Part shown: positions 14,590 to 28,300 of the stretch, piece after piece
Position numbering within the stretch: the first letter of the stretch is position 1
Layout of the letters: each line of letters begins with the position of its first letter
Assembly: GCA_020226215.1 (NCBI GenBank)
Contig: CM035230.1
Span: 457,501-521,500, forward strand
Length of the DNA stretch: 64,000 bases
Direction of reading: 5' to 3'
Origin: Sindora glabra
Lineage: Eukaryota > Streptophyta > Magnoliopsida > Fabales > Fabaceae
Notes under the pieces: generated by a model
The model's database searches: none
Seen by the model: the letters and a program-made list of their open reading frames with translations, nothing else
What the model was told of the DNA's origin: nothing
Made by a program: the position numbers and the translations under genes

Positions 14590-16800
14590 AATAAAAAATT
14601 AAATCAATAATATTTGAATTTATAATTGTTATTTTAGAATTAAAATTATTTTAAAATATTTAAAATTATTTTTAAAAAAAGAAAAGTTTTGGAAACTCGA
14701 TCCACTAATTCATGGTCTAAAAACTTAAGGACTTGGATCCTTTAAAGGGTTTGAATTTTTTGCAAACCTATTCAGTCCAATCTACTATATTCAGTTTGTG
14801 AATGGACTAGTTAGGTTTGTTCAGCAAGTAAAATATTAACCATGATGGGATTATCAAGTACTACTAAAATTCTTTAAAAATATCATTAATAACTATAATA
14901 TTATAAAATAACTATAAATATCATATCAAGAATTATAAGTTAATTATTTAAATAACCATAATACAATATTATAATATATGTTAAAATTAAGAAAATAATA
15001 TAAGTATTAAAGTTCATTAATGTACTTTTAAAGATGTACAACTTTTCCATATATAAAACTTATCATGAAGGGTGAAATGTCAACAAAAAAATAAAAAATG
15101 ATATTATCTATTGAAATTATTAAAAATGGAAAAAAAATTAAGTTTTACATAAAAATAATTTATATTGACACACACAAAACAAAATGAAGTGAAGAAATGG
15201 TTTTCTCTTAGATAAATCTAGTCTAAGTAATTTCTATAATAAACAAGTCTAATTTTATATTAAAAAGAAATCCAAAACCTATTCAATATTTAGAATATGT
15301 TTGTTACATTCAATATATACTTTATAACTTATTGATTTAATTAATAAGTTGAAAACTAGCTAAAATAGAGGTGTCTAGTGCTCCAATTTCTTAAGGAAGA
15401 AAGGCTCTCTTGTCATATGTTTCATGAACTAACTTATAACTTTTCAATTTTTTTTCAAAATTTACTCATATTATTTTTGTTAATTAATAATCCATATCCT
15501 AATTATGAAAACTATGCTCGCCTTTTCTTTATGATGATTTTTAACACTTTTTATACCTTAATTAATTTATCTATATTTTCATAACATTATGGTTTTGTTT
15601 GTCCTAAATAATTGATAAGCTACCTAATGGCTAATAACATAACTAATAGTTGATTAGTTAATTGATAAATAAAATTACTAATTAATTGGTGATAACAAAT
15701 AAGATAATTGATTAAATTAGAAGTATTTTATAAAATTAGCTGTTGAACTAACTAATAACTAGTAAATAATAAAAAAGTATGTATATATATATTTGAAGAC
15801 TAAATTATATTAATGCAATTAAAATATTCAAAATAAGATATAATTACTTAAAATTTCATTATTTATATTTTGTAATGTTAAATATTTATTTATGTGCTTA
15901 TTTTTACTTATTTATTATTCAAAATAAGAATATGATTATATAATATTTAGTCAATTATATTTTATAACATCATATATTTATTTACTTACTTATTATATAG
16001 TTATTTATTACACCAAATAAGAATATTATTATTTAAAATTTAATTAATAATACTTTGTGACATCATATATTTATTTATTTATTTTTTATTTATATTGAAT
16101 TTATGAGTATAAGTAAAAAAATGTGATGATGCATAAGTGTTTTCGCTTTTCTTTGACTTTATGGAAAAGCATAAACCATTAAAAATAGTATAATATTATA
16201 AAAATAATGTTATATATAGTTAAGGCATATACTATTAATTAATTAAAAGAAGAAAAATAAATTTTGGAGGAAAAAAAAAGAAAGAAAAAACTTCAAGTCA
16301 TAAGTAGCAAGCTACAAGCTATCCTATGAAACTTATTAAATCAAATTTTTTTCCTAATAGGCTAATGTGTTAAACATCTCTAAAAGTTAATTTATAATTT
16401 ATTAACTAAATTAATAAATTATAAATTAATTTATCTATTGCATCAGACACATTTTATATTTATTAATTTTTTAATATCATACTAATTTTAATAGTTGTTT
16501 ATTTTCCACGATGAAAGGAAATAAAAAAAAATTTTCACGTCATCACATATTTGATGACCTATTAAAATGAACTAATTCAACTTTACCAAATTAATTCAAT
16601 AGTTAAAAAAAGTTAAGCCAATCTTGAGTTAAGTTACTTTTTTAACTCACTGACAAATTGTATTTATCTTTTCCATATGTATAGTTACATTAATATATGA
16701 TGAAGGAACCATGTCAACCATGTTCTCTTCAAATAAAATCCCTTTACTTGCTTGGTAAGCCTTTAGTTGAATAAACCACATGCATGTCATCTTAGAGATT
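14590..16800. other. AT-rich non-coding stretch
   Basis: Nothing recognisable beyond AT-rich sequence and chance frames. The interval 15600-15720 has many GATTAAT/AATTAGT-like words typical of degenerate repeats. Confidence 0.5.
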
Positions 16801-16860
16801 TCAAGGATGAATTCTTCTAAAAGAGGGAGTACTATTACATCCCTAGTGATTTAAAATTTT
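16801..16860 (+). mobile_element. Gypsy-type 3' end: polypurine tract and LTR start
   Basis: The stretch TTCAAGGATGAATTCTTC, then the purine run AAAAGAGGGAGT, then TATTACATCCC (from 16833) has the layout of a Ty3/gypsy pol end, polypurine tract and LTR start (expected TG at the LTR start, here TA). The LTR would extend rightward; its far end was not found. The sequence to the left should be pol, but no domain was legible. Confidence 0.4.
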
Positions 16861-17109
16861 ATTTATTTATGTGACTACTTATTAATTAAATTAATTATTT
16901 TGTTTGAATGAAATACCTTGAATTCTAGGAATTTAGGTAGAAAATAAGAGAAAGATTGATGTAAAGAACAATTTAAATCAATGAGTATGTTGAAAGAACT
17001 TTGATAATAGTAGAACTTAATGATATGTTATAATTTAATGATGGTTCACAATAGGAAGAATTTAAAAGGTATTAATTGTATTGTGAATGAGGCAAATAAG
17101 AATGGATAA

Positions 17110-20100
17110 TTGATTGAGAGAAATCACAAACATCTTGTCACATCCCAAGTCCAAGAATACAACTAGCATATGAGGTCACTTATGAGTGATTTCCCACCAA
17201 CCTTGCATTCTGACAATGCATATACTAACTTAACTTCTCTTTTTATGTAAAGATTTGTTTTCCTAACTATTTTAAGATAAAAAAAAGTTTCCTCCATTTT
17301 TAGACATTTTTAGAGGGCCACATGCCCTAAGACAAGGAACCTATAACTTAAATGACAGAACACCAAAGACTAACCATAAGAAGAAATAAAATCTATGCAA
17401 CCACTACATAGGCATGTCAATATTCATTGTCAAATTCACTCAAAATGATGTCTTTGGTTTCCAAGAAATTAGCAAGGTCTACTAGTCTCACTTTGTCTTG
17501 GAAATATTAGAAATAAATGAGTGAGTTACTAAAACTTAGTGAATGTATATCTATTAGAACATATAAATAGAATTAAATAAACGTATGCAAAATTATATAA
17601 TTTAGCTAATGGATGAATAAACTAGTAGGTTCAATCCCTAAACTCCATAGCTTATAGAAGTAAATTCATCCATCTTGTACTTTTATTTGCGCTTAGCTTA
17701 AAATTTTCATTCTGCTTAAAAGTAGATATACCAAAAGAGTTCTAGTTGTACCAAGTTAGCATTCCACATCATGTATAAAGGAGACTTGTAGGATACATGA
17801 CACTTAATGGAATTATGTAATGACACACTTATAGAACATAACATAGTGAGTTCATACCTCCTAATCCATATCAAAAATTTTCAATAGCCTTGATATCTTA
17901 ATAGTGCAATTATGTGAGCACAATTACATCATGACACAACTATATTTAGTTCATAATCATAACATATAAGTAATACAAATTATAAAAATATAAAAGCAGT
18001 TAAATCTTCCTATGAGTCTCAAGTCAGCCTTATCTTATAATAAAACCCATCCATCCCTCTAGAGTCAACTTTATCCCTTCATAAACTATTACCGGATCTA
18101 ATATTCACATATCACATCATCCTCTCATAATAATATACGTGCACTATAATTCCCAAGGATCGCATGCATGCATCACATATCAAATTATTACATGCCTTGT
18201 TAGTCTTATGGACCACAAACATGCATCCCATATCATGAATCAATCTCACAATGATTCATTTCTAAACATGACAATGTTATCAAACAATAAGTGTTCATAC
18301 CTCCATTGCATAACTTTAAATATCAACTTAACATCATTTAACTGTCCCCACACACCCACATACATATACACATCAAAATATTGTTTTCTAAAGTAAATCA
18401 ATGATATTGTCATGTTTTCATTACATAGCCATAATTGTTTAATTAATAATTTTCATTCTCATCATAACAGAATTGCAATTTTATATCATTGGATAATTTA
18501 CAACGTTGCTATGCCCAAAATGCATATATGCAAGCCCTTTTCAATAATTGTTATTATAGTTCACTTTACATACATATACATATATATACATATAAATGTA
18601 TTTATTCTCCATTTCGGTTATTAAATAAAATGATTTAGCCATATTAGGCATAAAACCAAAATAAAAATGTGAAAGCAATTTCATATCCTTAAATAGTTAC
18701 GTACATATGAATAAACACATACTAGAAGTTGTATATCCATATATATAATTATACATGCATTCAAATTCATATGAATATATAAGGTTATAGATATTAAATT
18801 TTAGTAAGGTATACACTCACTAGTAAACGCCCTATTCATCTTAAAATTCTAGAGTATCCAAGTTAGCCATCTTTACTATCTACTTATCAATCTACAAGAA
18901 CAAACTTTAAATAAACTTAAACTAATCATTTTTTCCATATAATCCTTCTTCCATGTACTAAATATTTAACTCTAATAAAATCATAAATTATTTATTTTCT
19001 CTAAAATTATTTTCAAAAAATTTAAAATTTACGTTTAGGTTAGAGTTCTTGAGATGAGCTTAAAAACACATAAAATATTAGAGTTGTAAGCTTTAGATGG
19101 GCACACCTAAGAAGGCTAATCAAAGGTTGGCAATGTTGGAATATGTTGAATCTTCAATGAAAGGAAGGACCAAATGGCCTGATGCATAGACATTTTTCAA
19201 TTGTGTTTTGTGGCATTTTCCTTCACATCACTAGTAAAAGGATCAAAGGTTAATGACCATGGCCAAGGGTGGCTAAAAAAAGAAATGGAGGGAGTTAAGA
19301 ATGGGAGAGAGAAATAGGATGGAAAGGAGGAAATAGAAAGAGAAAGGTGATAGTTGAAAGAAAGGAAGAAAGTTCTTGGAAATATAGAGCCAAGGGAAAT
19401 TTTCCATGTCATAGGTATATCTAAGCTAAAACTTAGGATGATTCTAGCCATTCATTTGGTAAAAGATCAAAAGAGGAAATGATTCCATGAAATGTCTGTA
19501 GTGTAACTTAAGGTAAGATTCAATTTTAACCATCCATCCTTTATAAAAATCTTTTTTCCTTTCAATTCTTAACCACTTATCTCTAATTTCACCATTTTCA
19601 TTTTTTCATTTTCTCTTTTTCAATAATTCTATAATAATTCAATAAACTTAAGGACTTAAAATAAATATCCCAAAATTTACTAGATTTAAAAAAAATCATT
19701 TACTAAAGCTTATGCAAATACTTTCTTAAATCACCCAATTCATAAATTTTTAGATATTCCCAATTCACCATCTTTAATTTCATCATTTTTCATTTTTCTT
19801 TTTTTTCAATAATTCTATAATAATCTAATAAAATTAAGGACTCAAAATAAGTGTCTCAAAATTTATTAGATTTTGAATGAAATCATTTACTAGAGCTTGT
19901 ACAAATACTTTTTTAAATCACCTATTTCATAAAGTTTTAGATATTCCTAATTTTGTAAGAAAGACTTGATAACTTGGGCTAACACTTTAGCCAATTAGAT
20001 AAAATTAATATCATTAGGCGAAATTAAATATTTGGGTTTTGTCATAAGGTTAAATAAATAATGATTGAATAATAAAATATATAAGAAATTATTTTATTTT

Positions 20101-20209
20101 ATTTAAAATTCAATATAATGGGTAAATCTAATAATACAAATTTATTTACAATAAACACTTTGGAACTCTAAATTTTAAAGAAATTAGTAGAATAAATTTG
20201 GGTATTACA
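17110..20209 (-). mobile_element. Gypsy-type 3' LTR on the minus strand (left limit uncertain)
   Basis: Reading the minus strand from 20245, AATTCGAGAATGAATTC is followed by TTCTAAAGGTGTGAAC and then TGTAATACCCAAA starting at 20209. This mirrors the pol-polypurine-LTR junction at 16801-16860 but on the opposite strand. The LTR runs leftward; it contains an internal duplication (19580-19940) and frames such as 19197-19451 that show no recognisable protein. The left end was not identified, so the 17110 limit is only a working estimate. Confidence 0.38.
19580..19940. repeat. Tandem duplication, period about 187 bp, inside an LTR
   Basis: Two copies (about 19580-19753 and 19767-19940) share CAATAATTCTATAATAAT, a CTCAAAAT/CCCAAAAT TTA block and CATAAATTTTTAGATATTCC. 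It belongs to the putative minus-strand LTR. Confidence 0.8.
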
Positions 20210-20249
20210 AGTTCACACCTTTAGAAGAATTCATTCTCGAATTCTACAA

Positions 20250-23200
20250 GTAAAGTACTAGAGAAGATGATAAGAGTCATTGAATAATTGGGGCGACTTA
20301 CTATTAATGCCATAGGATAATTTTTTGAAAGAAGATTATATAGAATAAAGATATATTATTTACATTTGAACAAAAATATACTTCATCTAGGGTTGTAACT
20401 TGAAAGCTAATGTCTATTCTCATGCATTATAGGTCTATAATTCCTCAAATTCAAGAATTTCATAAATCTCGAACATTACTAACCTACACAAGATCCTTCT
20501 TCTCAAATTATTCATTTATGACCAAGATCAATAGTACCACCCATCCTCTTAACAATAATTAATTTCTATTCTATCCTCATTATCTCAAACCAAAAAACCT
20601 TTTTTATATGTTATAAACTAATCCATACGTGTTGAATATATTGTACTATTATCATACACCTTTTTTGGACTACTTAAATTTAACAAATTTACATGACATA
20701 GTCATTAACAATTTCTTTATTTCCTTAAAGCTACTCTTCTAAGTGCATTTCTAGTAATACTAACCTTATTATATCTTTGATTCACCTATGAAATATTCAC
20801 AACATTACCTTTTACTCCTTAATTATACACTCTTACCTTACATTCCTCAAAATCTTAAACATTAACAAAATGGAAAGATCAAAGTAAATAATATTAATGA
20901 AATAAAGGTTTATGCAAGTCAAATATTTGATAATGGATGTACTTATTAATATCTACACTTGTATAGTTATCTACATAATACTCTAGCCTTAACAATCCAA
21001 TTATCATTATCAATCAATAAGGGTATCTACTTATGCATATGAATAGGATGGTAGGATAATCCATTAGATATTAAAGGAGCCAATCAATTCAATTAAAAGC
21101 AATAAGGCTAACCTTAGTAAAACCACATATCAATAATTCAAATAAAAGAATAGGAACAAACATATAAGAACAAGCAAAGACATTCATTAAATAATTCCAT
21201 CTAGGAAACAACATTCAAAGTATCATGTACTTAATGGAAATAACACTTTATGCATCCATAATTACTTCATTAATTCTATTAAGTTCAAAATTATGGAGAA
21301 AAAAGCCTTAAATGCAGGATTTCAATAGAAGAATTGTACAATGCCAGAGTACTTTCTCCAATTGACTTTTGAATAATTTTAGATGTATCATCTCATCAAG
21401 AACTTTCCTTATATTTTCTAGATAAATTTTTTTATTCAACTCATATATATATATACATAGTTGTACAAGTGTGAACATTTGTTCTTAAAGATCAAGCATC
21501 ATTCAATGTCATTCATGCCTCTTTACATAGCTTCTTAACTTAATTCAAACCATTAAAAGCATATCAATTATATTCTAAGCTTATTACACCTTGTTAAGAA
21601 TCATAATTATAAGTACATGGAATAAGGTGCCAACGATCAAATGTGGTAGCCTAACAATTGATCATTTACTATTGGAAAGAAGTCTTTCTTGCAAGCCAAT
21701 GATTGACCATTTGTCAATGAATGGTCCGCCGTTTGTACTAGAATCACCACTATTTAAACTTTTAGGACAATCATCAATTATTAAAGACCAATAATAGACC
21801 ATTTTCTTAGGAATATATAGTTAGCCCTATGTAATTCACTAATTAATATACCATAAATACCCATCATAGCATGATAAGTACCATAATCATATTATTTAAT
21901 GTGTTTAAACATCATCAAAATGACATAAATTTGTATAAATCTTAGGTATAGCATGTAAAACCTAAACTTAAATTTTTTTCATCATAACTTTTGAATTCTT
22001 AAGATCTAGCTAGAAATATTTGCTAACAAAAGTCTAACTTGCACAGCCTATTTATCTCAATTTAGTTTGGAGTTAATTAAAAAGAAAGGTCCACTCATCT
22101 TATTTTTGAGATCCATAAATCTTATAACTGCATTAATCTTAAATTCAACTTTGACAAATTTAATGTTGCAAATTTACCTTTTTATGTATACATAAAACTA
22201 GAAAATTCAAATCACTAAGCTTTAGTTTCCATGCTTCACATAAATAAACCCTTTATTATTTAAACATGCCTGAACTTTCATAACGTATCACATCACATCA
22301 TAATTTTAGATTAAATCCAAAATCAACCATGTACAACCAATAAAATTCTCCTTCACTAACCTTTTTTACCATATTTACTTTATTAATTACCACTTGTGCA
22401 TCTTTAAATGTCTTTTATTGAAGTTTCGGAATACCCATAAGTCAACTTAAGTCCGTTTCCCAGTTTGGTAGTCCTAAATCTTATAATGTTACCATCCATC
22501 TTACACTTAATAATTACCTTTCTAGTAGCATATAGTATAGCATTTTACCTTGACCATCAATGCCTTCCTTTTGTACTCATGTTTCAAGTCATGACACTTT
22601 ATCTCACTATTTGTTATCTCAAAAATGAAAATATGCACCACTATTTATAGAACTTTAGATTCTTGAAACTTCCTTATGGGTGCTAACTCATTGTGCCCAT
22701 ACACATCAAGTGTACTTACTTAAGAATCCTAGTTCCATATGTGCCATTCAAATATTTTAAAATCTAAAATTGGAAAACTCCTAACTACTAGCACCTACCT
22801 CAAATTATCTCCCCTAAGTCAATTTAATCGTAAAACTTACTACAATTACCATTCTCATTACGTAGCCTTCCTCATGCCTTTTAACCAATCAATCACATTA
22901 GTTTTCCTATGTTAACTATTCAATACATTTACATTTTGTTACTACTAGTACACATAAGGAGTATTTAATCACTTCAGTTATTCAAGTTATTTTACTATAC
23001 TAAGTATCTTTCCTTAAAATGCCATAAATTAAATATTATTAGTATTACATGCTAGTTAAACTTCAAATAAAAACACATTTAATTCCTTACTTTTATAAAG
23101 GAAAGATTTTAGGATAACATATTCCATTTATTTCCACAATTACCACATTTCAATAAAAAGTAACTATTATTAATACCTAAGGTCATAAGGCCTAATTTTA

Positions 23201-23600
23201 AGGAATTATTCAAAAATATAAAAATTCAAAGAGATTAATTGGGTCACCAAAAAAGAGCCCAAGTCTTTATGGAACCCATCTCAAAAGCAGAACTTGAAAT
23301 TCATACTTTTAGAAAAATTAATTGGTTTGCCAAAAGAGCTTAAATCCCTATAAAAATCATCTAAAAAAAGGCTTAATTAAGACAAAAGATGACTTTTACC
23401 TTAAAAGAGGTCTAAAAACAAGCCAAAAGGCTACCTTTTCAAAAGAAAGGAATTAGAGGATCTCCATTTCCAAAGAAGGAAGGGTTAAATGACTTTGCTT
23501 TTAAAGAGGTTCCAAAAAAAAATCAAAAACTTCCTTCTTAAATGAGCTTCAAAAGGATAAAAAGATTTACCTTATACTATTACATGTGTAAAGGAGGTTG
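20250..23600. other. Non-coding stretch, no gene recognised
   Basis: If the LTR junction at 20209 is right, this should hold the minus-strand pol of that element, but I could not read reverse transcriptase or integrase motifs in any frame. Frames at 21591-21794 and 22465-22650 look like chance. At 23220-23340 a phrase around TTAATTGGGTCACCAAAAAAG recurs after about 105 bp, a weak tandem repeat. Confidence 0.4.
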
Positions 23601-23601
23601 T

Positions 23602-23815
23602 AGCAAATGTATCCTTTCTTTACCTGCACTTAAAGTCGGATGTTAGAAGGAGCATGTAGCAATATCATCCTCTTTTCACCTACGCTTAAAGTTAGATGTG
23701 CAAAAAAGTCTACAATGACTACTTCCTCTCCTCACCACACTTAAAATTAGACAAGTAAGGATCTTACCATAATTGCCCTCTCTCCTCATTTGCATTAAAG
23801 GCCTGAAAAGAGGTT
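23602..23815. repeat. Degenerate tandem repeat, about 4 units of 56-58 bp
   Basis: Successive units share a T-rich CCT(C)T core followed by CACTTAAA or GCTTAAAG and GT(C/T)GGATG-like endings. Divergence is strong. The minus-strand frame across it (23676-23921) reflects the repeat and is not taken as a gene. Confidence 0.6.
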
Positions 23816-25399
23816 GTCTATTTATTTTTAACTTACTAAAAAAAAGTCTATCTACTTTGCTTTTGGCATAATTTCTACTGTGGGATTGAATAAATAAGTT
23901 CTTGTAGAGACTACAAGCCATCTAGTGGTTATCTTATCTAAGGGTAAAAATCACTTTGGCTAAAAAGATAAGGCAACTTTTTCCTGTTTTGTTAGGAATA
24001 CTTAGATTATATATCTTGGAAAGATTGGAATAAAGGTCTCAACACAACCTATTAGAGAGGCAAGTATGTCACCCTTGACCCTATTTGATCGTGCACTTTC
24101 TAGATCATGATGAATGTAAGGTTTCCTATACTTAATGAACTACTGGCCAAACCTAACTTGACATAGTACCTTTTGTAGCCTTATAGGAAAGCCACATCTT
24201 TATTACCACCATTACCACTGTGCACTATTACCATTGTAATATTTGAAAATGCCCACCACCTTGCACTATACTATACCTTTTGTCTTGTAGATTCCCTACT
24301 GATCTATTCATTTGTACAAAAATCACTATTCCATATAACCTATATCCATATTAGTCACCTAACTTTTATAAATACCTTCTTCAAACCTTAAAAAAATAAG
24401 CAAAAGATACCTAAAGAAAAAAGCATTAAGAATTAGAAGAAACAAGAAACACCCATAAGAATGAGTCACCTATGAGATTTTAAAACCTTTTAAGCCTTAA
24501 CCTTTTACTTCTCCAAACTTCGAAAGAGGCCTAGAAAATCCATTGAATATGTGAAATAAGGCTCTTTTTCCCCAATCCAAAAGTCTAATTGTAAAGTGTT
24601 TATTTCTCATCCACCCTTATAATCACTCTCCTATACTCCATTATTGTAATTATACTTCGTAATTAAAGAACCCATTAAAACTTCACCTAATATTTTTAAC
24701 TACTCTATTAGGGAGTTGTATATGGTGTGGTGTCTAATGAAAATAAGGTTTGTCAAAGTTCAATTAGAAATCTTAAGTTAATAAATAATCCTACCAATAA
24801 TAATACTTCACTTATAACTTCACCTAACATTTGCTTATACTCTTATGACATGCACATCCCTTATAATCCTAATAACCCCAACTATTAGCAAACTTAAGCT
24901 GTTGGAATCAAAGGTCCCTATAAATAGCTTTTTCTAACACTAAGCATAATTGGAGGTTCAAGTTTCAATGTTAGACTCCACACTTCAACTTCCTTTTTAG
25001 TTAGGGAATACCACATCGCAACCAAGTAGCTCTGTTATTCCATAAATTAGGAATAACCCTATGTTACCTTTTATGACAACAGCGCCTACATTGCTTTTAG
25101 AATAACTCCTTCAAGATTAGTAGAAAAGGCATTAAACCATAAATGAATTGGCATGACATGTATAGAAATCTCCTCAAATGGATGCTTCTCCTATCCCTGG
25201 CATAACTAGATAGTTAGCCACTCAATAAGCATGGACCCCACATTTGGAGATAGAAATCTCTAAAACTCAACATATCACATGAAAGGAGTAGCTTTATAAC
25301 AAAAATCCTCCTTAACAATAAGTAACTTTCTAAGATACTTAACAAACTACTCCAGTTCCATTTATAAAAGAATATCTCTAAGGATTTCTTAATGAATGA

Positions 25400-28300
25400 A
25401 GGTAAAAAGTAATGGATGACATTGGTTTTTTACCTTTATTTCCCCACAGTGTCTTTGTATATCCTTATCCACAAGGATACTAACCCTCACTTTTTAAAAA
25501 ATTTAATGGAAAAAGAAATGCCAAAGAGTATAGTTTCCAATTCTTTGATAATCTTAGAATTTTCAATGTCATTCATAACCTATGTCTTAAAAAGTTCTTT
25601 GAATATTTTTAACAAAGCCAACTCATCATGCACCAAGCTATAGCTAGAATCTCTCCCTACCTAGAATGCTATGGTCATAACTTTCTTTAATAAGTTCTTT
25701 ATTACTTAAAGAGTAATCAATTTGATGGATCTTAGTAGAATGTGACAATGAAAAAGCAAGCATGTGATACCTTTTATTAAAAGATATAATGATTAAGCAT
25801 AAGATTGTCAACAAGAAGTCACTAAGTCTATTCTCATTTAAAACTATATCACTAATATGGATGATCTTATCACCTTATATCTCTTTCATGGTGATATCTA
25901 AATTTTCAATAACTTGATTATTAGGGCTAGAAAGGTGACAAATTCCTTTAAGTAATAGGTTAGGCAAATGTAATCCTTGAAGAAAGAACATTGATGTTGC
26001 CACAATAGAAGTTGCTAATAAGAAAAAGCCTATGTTTAGCCTTATTTTGTCCTAGAAAAAGTGAAAAATTACAATCAAACTCCTTTGCCAAACAATAATT
26101 AACCAAGAGATTCCAACTTTAAGCCATCGTTTTGGAAAGGAAAGATCTCCTTTCCTATGTTCCATTCAAAAGGTTCTTGCCTTACTAAATGCATGGAAAA
26201 AAGACAAAAAAATAGTTACCATGACTAAAAGGCCTCATCATTTGAAGCTAAGATGAATGTGCCGCATTTTTTGCCACTAATATCAATCACTAACTCACAT
26301 AATTGTTTACTATTATACTCTAAGGCAAATTTTCTAGAATAAATTAAAGATTAGGAAATTACAACTTTCTCAACTTGAAGAGTATGAAGTTAATCATCAA
26401 CCTTTCTTCAATAAAAATATCAACATTATTTCCTGTTTATCCTATCCTATCATCAAAATAGTTATAGAAACACTTATAGAGGAGTAATGACTAATAAAAA
26501 CTTTTGACAAATCCTAGGTGAAAGCTCTAATTAACTCACCTAATTTTTGCTAGTTCTTTAACCTTATTGAATTTGATAAGATTAAAAAATACCAAGCTTC
26601 CCTAGCAATCATAAAGATTTTATAAGATTAATATGGCAGTTGTTATGCTATAAGTAGCAACCCTTTAAAAGCAATTTGGGGCCATAGTAATGCCATTGTG
26701 TTTAAAAAGGTCGACAAGCAAGTAGCCTACATAGACCATAACTAACCTCTATACTTGAAAGTAACAATAGAAAGGACCAAGGTCACTTGAGCCCTAGTGG
26801 ATAACAACTTAGGAGTTAATTATTTATGCATGCTATAGTAGCTAATCATAGGATAATTGAATTTAAGTACAATGTATTAAGTTTTTCTTATATATAAATA
26901 AAGGCATTCATTTGATTATTATATTTAATATTATATTTGCATAATATAAATAAATATAATAATTATCCTTAAAATAATCTATTATTCCTAAAACATTCCT
27001 AGTGAAACATTATTGTTAATTGGGATAACAATAATGCATTAAGACTAGTATGTATATTAACTAATGATTATGATCATAGATATAAGATATCAAATCAACT
27101 CATAGTTATATGTTAGAGAAACAATGTACTAGACTAATCCATCATGAGAATCTACATGGATCACAGTATTATAAGCAATTCTTATAGTGATAATATTGTA
27201 TGTGGTCCTTTGACTTGAAGTTAATACAATTCCTTACATGAGAAGTCATTTACTTTAATGCCATCAAATGTCACCTATAAAGGTTAGCTTAAAAGATAGC
27301 AATTGGGTACACCACAAATCATGCAGAAGGATGTTAATGATCTAAATGGGATTTGTCCCTTTTAAGTAGAAAAAGTGAAATCTATGGGTCCCTTTGATTG
27401 AGTGAGACTATGAAATGCATGAACATGCTCAAATGGATTAATATATGATAATGATTCATTTATCCAACTTAGCCTACTTAGGAATCAAGTGACACATAAA
27501 TTGAATTATAAATAGGGTGATACATTCCATACCTTGATTTTAATTTAGATATCTATGACAAAAGGGACTAAAACACATGGAACATTAGTCATAGAAATGT
27601 TATGTCAAATCACTAGTAATTCTCATTACTTAGGTGATAATGATGTATTAATAAACACCATTCATTGTTTGTGATACTAAAATAGGATTTTAGGATCACT
27701 ACAAACATTATGAGAAGCTGTAAGGTTATACATAAAGAAAAAATCAAATATTGGGGTTTTAATATAATTAGGAATTCTTATTTAAGATGAAGCTTCTAAT
27801 TGAGAAAGGACTAATCTGATTAGACTTCACTAAGTAATAAGAAAATACAATTAGGTTATACTTAAAAACACTAAAATAAGTTGATTAATAACTAGTCAAG
27901 TTTAGGCCTAATTAATAATCAAAGCCCAATTATCTTTTTAATTAAGGTGAATTTTAGATTAAGATTGAATTAAATATTTTCATGAAATAAAATATAATCA
28001 ATTAAATAATTATCTAGATATATTTTATAATATCATTTTTTTAAAAAGGGATATGATGATTATTAATAAATCATTTTAATTAGGAAGGAATTGATAAAAA
28101 TAGAAATATAGAAGCTTTTAAAATCTAATTATATATAAATATTTGATATTAGGAATATTAAGATTGATTCTTTTGAAAAACACAATTAGAACCAAAACAT
28201 AAAAACCATAACAATTAGCATTAATTTGTAAGGAGAGAAATCTCATCCAATCAAATTAGAGTTTTAAAGTATTCGTGTGGATACTTTAAAGATACTGGCT

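Noticed and set aside
19197..19451. 84-codon minus-strand frame rich in Ser, Phe and Pro
   Set aside because: Derived from a C/T-rich LTR leader; no family resemblance.
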